Below are positions 17,298 to 25,824 of a stretch of 50,800 nt of DNA, piece after piece. The position numbers were made by a program, and so were the translations under genes. Below the pieces are notes generated by a model. The model saw only the letters and a program-made list of their open reading frames with translations, searched no databases and was not told where the DNA came from. This DNA comes from Candidatus Competibacteraceae bacterium (GTDB lineage: Bacteria > Pseudomonadota > Gammaproteobacteria > Competibacterales > Competibacteraceae): contig JADJQQ010000024.1 in NCBI GenBank assembly GCA_016712625.1, positions 1 to 50,800 on the forward strand. Direction: 5' to 3'. Position 1 is the first letter of the stretch. Every line of letters begins with the position of its first letter.

Positions 17298-18338
17298 ATG
17301 GCTGCATTGCAAAATCAGGAACTCGCTTACGAATCTGCGCAAACGCCGGTTGCTTTCGCCACGCTAACCGCCGACGGATCGCGGATCGTTTTTACCGCTG
17401 CTTCAAGCCCATGGTCCGGGAAAGTCATTACTGCCGGGCAAGAGCCGTATGTGGTGGCGCCCTACGGACTGATGACCGGCGGCGAGGTGACTCCCGGCGT
17501 CGCGAACGACAGCGTGCGAACCGCCGCGATGACTCTGATGATGCCGGGGGCTACTGGGGCCGATGCGACCACTGGCGTTCTGACGGTTGCCGCCGTGGTC
17601 GATGACTCGCTGACGATCACGCGCGGGGTCACGACCGACACGCACATGATCAACAGCGTCACGGTCAATGCGAGCGGCGCGGTGGCCATCGTCACCGGGA
17701 CCGACAACACGGCATTCAGCGAAACGCGCGGCGCGGCCGGCGGCCCGCCCAGCATTCCGCTGGGCAGCGTCGAAGTAGCGCAAATCCGCACGACCAGCGT
17801 AACCGCCGCCGTGGTTCTGAGCACCGAGATTTACGCGGCTCCCGGCACGCATCAAGAGCGCTACGATAACCCGGTCTGGCAGACCAATCCGCTGACTGGG
17901 AAAGTAACCTTTTCGTCAGCGGTTCCGCTGATTCACGGCGCTACGGCGACCTCAGCGGCGACGGCCGGCAAGCTCGTTTATGCGCGCTATGCAACTCCTG
18001 TTTACGCCACGCTGCCACGGGTCCGCGATTACGTCCCAGCCGAAACTACGAACAGCGTGTCAACGGAAAGTTATTACGACGACCAGAGCGAGGCCAGCGT
18101 CAGTTCCAGCATCGGGCAAGCGTCCTTCACGCACTCGCTCGGCGATGGCGTAACCGATGCACTGGTAAACCTGGCTGGCAAAAGCCTGATTTTCCGGTTC
18201 AAGCCGGACAAGAACCGGACCCCGTATATCCTGACCCAAGGCATCGTCGCCGTGGCCCGGACCTACCCGGTGGGCGGCGCGGCGCAGGGCGCGTTCACGA
18301 TTTCCGCCAGCCAAGCGAGCGTCAACGTCACGTCTTGA
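17298..18338 (+). CDS. Major tail tube protein
   Basis: The 346-residue, beta-rich, Ala/Thr/Val-rich protein lies between the terminator-like gene and the tail chaperones, the fixed site of the tail tube gene in siphoviruses. The order of neighbours and the composition support the call. The C terminus (FTISASQASVNVTS) looks like an extra strand rather than a full Ig domain. No frame damage. It would polymerise into the ~tail-length tube. Confidence 0.75.
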   Translation: MAALQNQELAYESAQTPVAFATLTADGSRIVFTAASSPWSGKVITAGQEPYVVAPYGLMTGGEVTPGVANDSVRTAAMTLMMPGATGADATTGVLTVAAVVDDSLTITRGVTTDTHMINSVTVNASGAVAIVTGTDNTAFSETRGAAGGPPSIPLGSVEVAQIRTTSVTAAVVLSTEIYAAPGTHQERYDNPVWQTNPLTGKVTFSSAVPLIHGATATSAATAGKLVYARYATPVYATLPRVRDYVPAETTNSVSTESYYDDQSEASVSSSIGQASFTHSLGDGVTDALVNLAGKSLIFRFKPDKNRTPYILTQGIVAVARTYPVGGAAQGAFTISASQASVNVTS

Positions 18339-18351
18339 CCTCCTCCCCGCC

Positions 18352-18669
18352 ATGAGCTTTGACCTGAATCGGTTCCAGCAAGCGCAACTCGCGCTACGCG
18401 AGACTATTGTCCCGGTCCCTGAACTGGCCGGATTTTTCCATGAGAGCGTTGATCCGGTCTTTCGGGTGCGGGCGTTGTCCGGCGAAGAGATTTTCCGTGC
18501 CGCCGACGCCAGCGCCCGCGATCAGAAAATAGTCGCGGCGGTGCAGGCCATCGGCGCGGCGGCTCAGGCTGATAAGTTCGCGGAAGCTTTTCGGGATTTA
18601 CTCGGGTCGAATGATGTTCCCGGAGGAGATGCGCCGACGCATCGAACACCTGCTGGCCGGCGTCGTTGA
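18352..18669 (+). CDS. Tail assembly chaperone, first part
   Basis: The 105-residue frame begins 11 bases after the tail tube gene. Residues 1-85 look native (a helical protein with LNRFQQAQLALRETIVPVPE and FRVRALSGEEIFRAAD). The last ~20 residues (DVPGGDAPTHRTPAGRRR) look like an out-of-frame tail. The next frame resumes a good helical protein at 18611, so the product is either extended by frameshift, as in gpG-gpGT chaperones, or the sequence has a base error near 18600. Chaperones of this class coat the tape measure during tail assembly. Confidence 0.65.
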   Translation: MSFDLNRFQQAQLALRETIVPVPELAGFFHESVDPVFRVRALSGEEIFRAADASARDQKIVAAVQAIGAAAQADKFAEAFRDLLGSNDVPGGDAPTHRTPAGRRR

Positions 18670-18826
18670 TCCAAAACTGGACCGCCAAGACGTGCTCAGG
18701 CTGATCGCGTTCTATCCGACCGTGGCCGGCAAGTTGCACGCCGCGATCCTGGAATTGATCGGCGAAGGCCCAGATTTGGGAAAAGCGAGCGACTCTACGC
18801 AGACCCCAGCGTCATCATCGACTTGA
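18611..18826 (+). CDS. Tail assembly chaperone, second frame
   Basis: This frame reads MMFPEEMRRRIEHLLAGVVD and on to LIGEGPDLGK, and lies +1 relative to the first chaperone frame. The tail after ~18780 degenerates, while a third frame there gives SERLYADPSVIIDLMLCEKG, a well-formed continuation. It may be translated by a shift from the first frame (a +1 or -2 event near 18590-18610, where TTTTCGGG occurs) or from its own ATGATG. At least one further single-base error near 18780 seems likely. Confidence 0.5.
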   Translation: MMFPEEMRRRIEHLLAGVVDPKLDRQDVLRLIAFYPTVAGKLHAAILELIGEGPDLGKASDSTQTPASSST

Positions 18827-18851
18827 TGTTGTGTGAGAAGGGGGCGCGTTC

Positions 18852-18962
18852 ATGTTTCAACTGCGCCCCGATTTGTTCCCGCCGCACATGACGCACGTAG
18901 AGCGCAATCTATGGGGCATGTACTACGCCGATAAAGCGGACAAACAATCGCGAGCGCGCTAA
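18852..18962 (+). CDS. C-terminal chaperone piece or 36-residue protein
   Basis: An open frame with ATG 18852 encodes QLRPDLFPPHMTHVERNLWG and ends AR, and its TAA abuts the tape-measure ATG. The sequence fits as the C-terminal end of the preceding chaperone (…LMLCEKG…QLRPDLFPPH) if one base were restored near 18845. It can alternatively be a separate very small protein. Position directly before the tape measure favours the chaperone reading. Confidence 0.45.
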   Translation: MFQLRPDLFPPHMTHVERNLWGMYYADKADKQSRAR

Positions 18963-21643
18963 ATGGCAACTCTACAGCAGGTCGTTCAACTTGTCTTTGA
19001 GGGTGTGGATAACGCCAGCCAGACTGCGGATAGCGTTACAAAGTCAATCGGCGACCTCGCCAACAAAGGGAAAGACCTTACTCAGCCTTTGGCCGATGCG
19101 ACCACTGGCGTTCTGAAATTTGAAGCCGGTTTGCTTGCGGCGGGCGCGGCTCTTGGAATTGTTGCAGTCAATGAGGCCGATAAGTTCGATTTAGCATTCC
19201 GCGAAATCGCAACGCTCACCAACGAAACTGTAGATAATCTAAGCGGATTCCGGCAAGCGATTCTTGATTATGCATCTACATCAACCCAAAGCATCGATCA
19301 AGTAACAGGCGCAATATATACCGCCATATCTGCTGGAATTGATTATAAAAACTCGATTGAATTTGTCGCCGCATCAGAAAGGCTGGCAGTTGCCGGGAAA
19401 GCTGAGCTTACTGACACTGTTATTGTTTTAAGCGGAACACTTAACGCTTACGGCGAGTCGTCGGATCAAGCAGCAAAATACGCTGATATATTATTTAATA
19501 CTGTCAAGCAAGGCCAAACAACTTTACCAGAACTTTCAGCGGCATTATCTGGGGTAACGGGCACGGCTGTCTTAGGCGGCGTTGCCTTTGAAGAAGTTGC
19601 GGCAGCTTTAGCGACATTGACCGCATCAGGCGCGCCAACCGGCGCGGCGGTGACAAGGCTTAACGCGCTATTATCAGCAATAATCAAGCCGAGTTCTGAA
19701 GCCGCTAAACTTGCTGAAGAGTTAGGGCTTTCATGGAATTCTCAAACTTTAAAAGCAAAAGGACTAAACGGCATTCTTGCCGATATGGCCGCAAAGACGG
19801 GTGGCGCGGCTGATAAGGTTGCAATTTTAACTGGCGGAACTGAAGCGCTAAGCGCCGCAAATGTTTTAGGTATTAGCAATTCAAGTAAATTTAATGAAAA
19901 TCTGGCGCAAATGCAAAAATCGTCCGGCGCGGTAGAAACTGCTTTCAATAAAATGAAGGATGCTACCGATACGCTAGGACAAGCATTTACAGTTGCACTG
20001 ATTAGCCTTGGCGACCCGTTCCTCGATGAATTTAATAGAATCGAGGATGCCCTTGCCTCGCTTGCAACTTCGTTTAGTACGGCCATTAAGTCAGAAACGT
20101 TTAAGCCGCTGCTTGACGTTGTTGAAAATAATCTAGGAAAAATCGGCGAGCTTATTGAGAATATAGCAAATAATCTGCCGGCCGCAATTAATGGCGTTGA
20201 CTTAAAGCCGTTTGCAAATTCGCTGAATGATTTATTTAAGGGAATTTCAGACCTTTTTAACTTTGACGCACTTCAAGCGAGCAAGGGCTAACAAAAGCTA
20301 TTCAAACCGTTATAAACCTGCTAACGCAAACCACGACCTATTCGACAGGCGCATTAAATTCGCTTGGGCCATTTGTTTCAAAACTTGGTGATGCGGCTGT
20401 CGCTATCTCAAGCATAGATATAGATAAGATAACAAAGCTTGGCGAAATTGGCGGCTATGCCTTGGCCGCAAATGTTGGCCTTGGATTTTTGGGCGGCGCA
20501 ATGCTGGCAGTAAACGGCGCGCTTGCAATTGCAGGTCCGGCTATTTCGGCGGTTGGAACGGCTAGCAGCGCTTTGGCAACAGGGTTAAGCGGCGCAGGCG
20601 GGTTAATAGCAGCCATGGGGCCAGCAGGGCTAGCAGCGGCCGCACTGGCGGCGGTTGCGAGTTATACGGTGCTGGAAACATCAAAGCGCAATCAAATAGC
20701 GCTTACAAAAGAGCTAAAAGACAATATAGGGCCGCTAGTTGATAAAATTGAAAAGGAAGCGGAAGCAGCTAAAGAGGTACGCTTACGAATTGACGGCATC
20801 TTGGATGCCCGCGCCGAAGAGGCACGAAAAACGGACGGCGTTTCAGAGTCGTTAGATCGTCTAACAAAATACTGGAAAGAACAAGGCTATGCTTATGATA
20901 CCGCAACTGGTGCTATTACTAAGCTAAACGTTGAACAAGGAAAGTTTTTCGATGACCTTAAATTCAAAGATATTAACAACGTAACGCTAGACACTTACAT
21001 CGATAAGACTGGCCAGCTTGTTACTACGTTCGACCAGATTGGTGGCGGGACGGTTAAAGCAACTGGCGCATTCGCCGCCGTCAAAGACAAAACTGAAGAA
21101 GCAAAGGAATCGCTAGACAAGTTAATTGAGTCCGGCAAGCTGACGACAGACCAGTTTATCGAGGTTACAAAAAACGCGAACGACTTCAAAGCGAAAATGG
21201 AGGAAATCGCTAGCAACGAGCGCATAAAAAACATCGAAGCCTACGTTACTTTAAACGTCGCTGACCTGGAAGCACAGGCAAAGATCGTGGAAGCGACATT
21301 TGCCAGCATCGATAATACCGTCTCAAGCACCGGCGATCTGTTAGGCTCGCTGTTCGGCGGTCTGGCCAATGCCGACACTTATTCGCGGCTGAAGATCGAA
21401 AGCCAGATTGACCTCGAAAATAAGCGCCGCGATGCTGCTCTAGAACTGCAAAAGAAACTTACGCAAGCCGAGATTGACAATATCAACGCCAAGACCCGCG
21501 CGCTGGATCGGGGTGATGCTGTGATTAAAGTGAGCGGGGACAATCTGGAACCGTATCTGAAATCCATCATGTTTGAGTTGTTCAAGGCGATCCGCATTGA
21601 AGTGAATGCCGATGCTGCTGATTTCCTGCTGGCCGGGGGTTAA
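18963..21643 (+). CDS. Tail tape measure protein (one frame slip near 20277)
   Basis: The first frame runs to 20291. The second begins without a stop from about 20270 and ends at 21643. Joining needs one extra base near 20277 (restoring EQGLTKAIQTVINLL). The repaired protein is about 890 residues. Features: N-terminal phage-TMP region (KFDLAFREIATLTNETVDNL, SADELTD-like SERLAVAGKAELTDT), long helical stretches, a hydrophobic stretch near the middle (GFLGGAMLAVNGALAIAGPA, then AAMGPAGLAAAALAAVASY), and C-terminal coiled coils (AKEVRLRIDGIL, EEAKESLDKLIESGK). It sets tail length and probably forms the DNA channel in the host membrane. The slip is more likely an error than programmed, since it lies mid-gene. 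Confidence 0.87.
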
Positions 21644-21988
21644 ATGATTAGCCTGTCTGCAACGTCCTATGATCCGAACGGCGCGGTTATTATCGATGTC
21701 ATGATCACTAACCCGTATCAAGCTGAACGGCGCGGCAGTGTAACCGCCACGCTGGACGGCGGGTCGGCGTTCTATGATACCGGCTACAGCATCACCGACA
21801 AGACACTGAGCGCGCAAGTCACAAACCCGGAATTAACGCTCTTGCAAACCTTGGAATATCTTGTGGCTTATTACGGTCAGGTTATTCTATCGTGTAAGCT
21901 GGGGTGCTTTCTCACGGTCCTGTCGTTTTCAACTTCGCGCAACGTCCTGTCAATCAATTTGCGGCTTGTAAGCCGATTGGATCAGTAA
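21644..21988 (+). CDS. Minor tail protein, distal-tail position
   Basis: The ATG at 21644 immediately follows the tape-measure stop. The 114-residue protein is beta-rich (SATSYDPNGAVIIDVMITNP, SVTATLDGGSAFYDTG) and ends NLRLVSRLDQ, an ending seen in short tail-tip proteins of related phages. The stretch CKLGCFLTVL near residue 84 looks slightly irregular. It probably links tape measure and baseplate. Function is inferred from position. Confidence 0.5.
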   Translation: MISLSATSYDPNGAVIIDVMITNPYQAERRGSVTATLDGGSAFYDTGYSITDKTLSAQVTNPELTLLQTLEYLVAYYGQVILSCKLGCFLTVLSFSTSRNVLSINLRLVSRLDQ

Positions 21989-22417
21989 ATGGCCAGCACG
22001 ATTACGGCTTATGACACTTTTTGGAAGCTGGTCACAACCGGCGGCATTGATCTGGATACCGACACGCTGAAGTTGGCGCTGGTCACTTCCAGTTATACGC
22101 CAAGCACGGCCCATGATGAGTGGGCGGACGTATCGGCAAATGAAGTGGCTACCGGGGCCGGATATACCACGGGCGGAGAAACGATTTCAACGCCTGTCGT
22201 AACGAACTCCAACATCGATTATGACGATGTAACCTGGACCAGTCTGACGAAAACCTTTCGGTATGCGGTCTGTTATAAGTCGGGCAGCGGCGGGGGGCTA
22301 ACGAATCCATTGCTGTTTTATATCCTGCTCGATTCTACGCCGTCGGATATTGTGAATACCGGCAGCAATTATACGATTTCTTGGAATGCGACCGACAAGC
22401 TATTTTATAAGCCCTGA
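21989..22417 (+). CDS. Tail-associated protein
   Basis: ATG 21989 follows the previous stop directly. The 142-residue protein belongs to a common phage family: MASTITAYDTFWKLVTTGGI at the start, then DTLKLALVTSSYTPS, and a C-terminal NYTISWNATDKLFYKP. These proteins are found near tail-tip genes of many siphoviruses and in prophages. The precise role is unknown. It is beta-rich, consistent with a structural or fibre-associated part. Confidence 0.6.
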   Translation: MASTITAYDTFWKLVTTGGIDLDTDTLKLALVTSSYTPSTAHDEWADVSANEVATGAGYTTGGETISTPVVTNSNIDYDDVTWTSLTKTFRYAVCYKSGSGGGLTNPLLFYILLDSTPSDIVNTGSNYTISWNATDKLFYKP

Positions 22418-22419
22418 TC

Positions 22420-24198
22420 ATGGCTAATGGAATTGTTTGGTATTTAGGTCACTCGCTGGACGGGGCTACAGATAATCCGGTAGTCGCTGAGGGATATGAC
22501 GAAGCCTCCAACTTACTCTATCAAATCCGGTTCGGCGGGGTCGAGTTCGGGGACACCCCGCGCTTAGTCGTTGCTGATGCCGACGGGCATCTTTACTTCG
22601 CGCTTGAGTCATACCCTTATCCATGGGATCTAGATAAAACGCCAGGAGAATTTACTCGTGTTTATCGTAGAGATGGAAGCAGGGTAGAATTCCCGACCCT
22701 ACATACTCAATTTGTTCGGGCGCTCGCTATTGACCCTGCTGACGGTTCTATTTACTCGGGCGGCGTCCAAGATCCAGACGACTCTTATATCTCACTGAGG
22801 AAACATGACTCTTCGGGAACGCTGTTATGGTCAAAATCTTCTGAGATATTCCCCTATTATAGCTGGCATTATTCATTGACTCTTGAGGCTCAAACTCATT
22901 ATATTACCGCTCTTAAAATAGATTCAAGCGGCAACCTAATTACCGCAAGCCTAAGCCAAGAGGCTGGCGAAATTCACAAGTACAGCACGAGCGGAACGCT
23001 GATTTGGTCGATGATACTTAGTGCCGCCGCTTATGACATGACGATTGATGAAAGCGATAATGTTTATATTGTTACTCGTGGAGGGTTTGGATATTATGCG
23101 TCGATAGGGAATTACAACCCTGACGATCCATCGGAAAATAGAATAGACTTTACTGATCCGCCATCAAGCATGAATCTAGTTAAACTAGATAGCGATGGCG
23201 CTTATGTTTCTGCTATTGCTATAGAGGACGGCGCTTCAATACCAAGTTATTATCAGCCCATTGAAGTTGTTTATTATGACTCAACACTATACATAAAGAC
23301 TTATTACAACTATACAATCTCATTAAATAACGGATACTTTGTTTTATTTGACACCGACCTTGGTTTTATCAGCAAGGATTACTCGGTTCATCGTGCATGG
23401 GGTTATCCAACCATTTATGTCGATTATAATACCTACGACCAAATAGACATCAATCCCAATGACGGAACCGTTTATCAAGCGGGCGCTCAGGTTTATGATA
23501 AAACGTTACCGCAAGCCGTTTATTACGAAAATAACCCACCGCTTTCGGCGCTGGCGCTTCCCGTTTATTTAGGTGACCCGTCATGGCAAGGCGACCGTTA
23601 CAACATCGCCCCGGCACTGGCCTTGGCGCTGTCGCTGGGCCTTCCGCAAATCATCCGGGATTACGTTGGGCCGATCCAGCTGCCCAGCGTCTACCGGCTT
23701 TATTTGACGGGCGGAACGGGCACGGTTGAACTTCCGCTTTCCTCTTTTTCCTGCCGACGCGGCGCCGGCGTCATGACCATCAACGCCGTGGTTCCGGCGA
23801 TCACCGCCGAGCAAATACAGCAAGTCATCGACCGGATCGCGGGGAACCTGATCATCAAGCGGGGCATCCGGTTCAGCGACGGAACCGAACAACTGGACGA
23901 CATGTTGATTGCGCCCCTGGATACCTCTGGCTATCGCTTCGACACCGGCAGCAGCAGTGCCAGTGCTACCCTTTCAGCCCGAGATTCTGCGGAAGTGGAA
24001 AACCCAAAGACGAGAACGATGCGTTCCATTTCCTACCGCAACAGCGCTAGCGGCAAGCGCCGGATTCGGTGCGCGATTGACACCTATTTGCGGCCGGGAG
24101 ATACCGCCGATCTGGGCGGCGCTGAAACGATAATCGTGGCGGACATCAGCTATTCCGTGTCGCCGACGCAAGCCACCATGGAAATCACGGAGGGCTAA
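22420..24198 (+). CDS. Tail-tip protein with beta-propeller, paralogue A
   Basis: The 592-residue protein has an N-terminal ~350-residue repeat region of propeller type (repeats such as GNLITASLSQEAGEIHKYST, then DSDGAY). An Ala-Leu-rich linker (APALALALSLGLPQ) follows. The C-terminal ~185-residue domain begins SVYRLYLTGG and contains SFSCRRGAGVMTI, IKRGIRFSDGTEQ, RYLRPGDTAD-like LRPGDTADLGG and ISYSVSPTQATMEI. The next gene has the same architecture and related C-terminal domain. The C-terminal domain probably builds the tail hub, with the propeller as a receptor-binding or spacing device. The propeller DNA is AT-richer than the C-terminal part. Confidence 0.65.
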   Translation: MANGIVWYLGHSLDGATDNPVVAEGYDEASNLLYQIRFGGVEFGDTPRLVVADADGHLYFALESYPYPWDLDKTPGEFTRVYRRDGSRVEFPTLHTQFVRALAIDPADGSIYSGGVQDPDDSYISLRKHDSSGTLLWSKSSEIFPYYSWHYSLTLEAQTHYITALKIDSSGNLITASLSQEAGEIHKYSTSGTLIWSMILSAAAYDMTIDESDNVYIVTRGGFGYYASIGNYNPDDPSENRIDFTDPPSSMNLVKLDSDGAYVSAIAIEDGASIPSYYQPIEVVYYDSTLYIKTYYNYTISLNNGYFVLFDTDLGFISKDYSVHRAWGYPTIYVDYNTYDQIDINPNDGTVYQAGAQVYDKTLPQAVYYENNPPLSALALPVYLGDPSWQGDRYNIAPALALALSLGLPQIIRDYVGPIQLPSVYRLYLTGGTGTVELPLSSFSCRRGAGVMTINAVVPAITAEQIQQVIDRIAGNLIIKRGIRFSDGTEQLDDMLIAPLDTSGYRFDTGSSSASATLSARDSAEVENPKTRTMRSISYRNSASGKRRIRCAIDTYLRPGDTADLGGAETIIVADISYSVSPTQATMEITEG

Positions 24199-25824
24199 AT
24201 GGGCGTCAAGGTTGCGGTCGTCGGTGATCGGAATGTCTCGAATCTCACTACCAAATTATTTGATGACGGAAACACTACGGCGGTTTGGTCGGCCGATCAT
24301 TTTAATGCAGTTTATGCGGTCGATACGGATTCGGCGGGTAATGTTTATGCCGCTGGCAAAGTGTCGCTTGATATCAGCGATTATAGCGGCAACTATACAG
24401 TTAGAAAATACGATATTGACGGCAATCTATTGTGGCGTCGGTATTATCATAATTCCGCGCTTTACGGGATAGCGGTTAATGACGCCGGTGATGTTGTTGT
24501 CGTCGGAAACAGCTCAAGCGGAAAAAGTGTACTAAAGTTTAATTCTTCCGGTACTGAGCAATGGAGCGCCGACCACGGCGCAACAACTAGATGCGTTGCT
24601 GTTGATTCATCAGGCAATGTTTATATCGGCGGCGATGTTTCCAGTAGCGTCAGCATCCGTAAATACAACAGCAGCGGTACTCAGCAATGGACGGCGAACC
24701 ATGGCGCTACGGTTTACGGGATCGCTGTTGATTCGAGCGGAAATGTTTATATCTGCGGGGCGTATACGGGCGGCTATTGTGTTCGGCAATATGACAGCTC
24801 TGGTACTTTGCAATGGTCCCGAAACTACATGTCTTCGGCAACATCGGGAACTGTTTACGGCATAGCGGTTGATTCAAGTCAAAACGTATTTATTTGTTTC
24901 AAAACTGGCGTGTTCTCGCTGGTTCGCAAGTACAATAGCGCCGGTACGTATCAGTGGGAAGCGTACTATGGCGGGGGCAGCGATTTAAGCGCCACGCCCT
25001 ACGGGCTGAGTCTGGATTCCGGCGGCAATGTCTGGGTTTGCGGAACACGACAGGCAGGGGTCGGACAGCTCGTAAAGTACAACAGCAGCGGGACGTATCA
25101 GAGCGAGTATACACACGGAACGACGATATGGGGTGTATCGGCGTTCCAGATTGCCGTCGCAACGGAAGTTCCGGCGCTGGCGCTGGCCCTGGCGCTGGCG
25201 ACCCCTGGCGCGGGCCGCGCTTATGTGATACCGGCTTTGGCGCTGGATGTCGCACTAACGGTACCCTCGGTCACCTCGCCGCCCTCGCCGCCGCTGGGCG
25301 ATGGTACGATCATCTACCGCTGCTATCTGACCGGCGCGGCGCTGGTGGAGCTGCAAATCAGCGCGTTCGAGTGCCGCCGCCGGCGTAATGATTCAACGTG
25401 GATCTTGGTGACGGTTCCCACGACCACGATCAGCCAGCGGGCCGCCATTGTCGCCGCAAAAGACATCGGGCAACTGGTGATCTATTCCGGCCTGCGGGCC
25501 GGCGATGGCACTGAGACGCTGGGCGAGTTTTTGCGCGCCACGCTGACCGAATATCAGGAAACCCTAGAGCCAAGATCGAGCGAGATGATCCTCACCGCCC
25601 GAGTGGCGGCGGTCCTGGAAACCCTGCAAAGCCGGACGCTGGAACAAGTCTTCGAGAGGGTCAACGAGGCCGGGCGGCGATCAGTGCGATGCCGGAAGGT
25701 CAACCCGATCTTGCGGCCTGGCGATACAGCCGTAGACGGCGCAACCTCTTTTGTCGCCCACAACATCACCTACAGGATTTCGCCGATGGAGTCCTGGATG
25801 CAGGTCCAAGAGGCGCCGCTGTAA
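24199..25824 (+). CDS. Tail-tip protein with SBBP-type propeller, paralogue B
   Basis: The ATG directly follows paralogue A. Residues ~40-310 contain at least six clear SBBP/PQQ-type propeller repeats (AVDSSGNVYIGGDVS, IAVDSSGNVYICGAY, each followed by a YNSSGTxQW turn). An Ala-Leu-rich linker (PALALALALA) and a hub-like domain follow (IIYRCYLTGAALVELQISAF, LRAGDGTETLGEFL, ILRPGDTAVDG, ITYRISPMESWMQV). The shared C-terminal domains show tandem duplication followed by divergence of the propellers. It probably sits at the tail tip with paralogue A. The stop overlaps the next ATG (TAATG). Confidence 0.68.
   Translation: MGVKVAVVGDRNVSNLTTKLFDDGNTTAVWSADHFNAVYAVDTDSAGNVYAAGKVSLDISDYSGNYTVRKYDIDGNLLWRRYYHNSALYGIAVNDAGDVVVVGNSSSGKSVLKFNSSGTEQWSADHGATTRCVAVDSSGNVYIGGDVSSSVSIRKYNSSGTQQWTANHGATVYGIAVDSSGNVYICGAYTGGYCVRQYDSSGTLQWSRNYMSSATSGTVYGIAVDSSQNVFICFKTGVFSLVRKYNSAGTYQWEAYYGGGSDLSATPYGLSLDSGGNVWVCGTRQAGVGQLVKYNSSGTYQSEYTHGTTIWGVSAFQIAVATEVPALALALALATPGAGRAYVIPALALDVALTVPSVTSPPSPPLGDGTIIYRCYLTGAALVELQISAFECRRRRNDSTWILVTVPTTTISQRAAIVAAKDIGQLVIYSGLRAGDGTETLGEFLRATLTEYQETLEPRSSEMILTARVAAVLETLQSRTLEQVFERVNEAGRRSVRCRKVNPILRPGDTAVDGATSFVAHNITYRISPMESWMQVQEAPL

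Noticed and set aside
20270..20291. Programmed frameshift in the tape measure gene
   Set aside because: Programmed shifts occur in the chaperone, not in the middle of the tape measure. One missing base explains the break, and no slippery heptamer is present.
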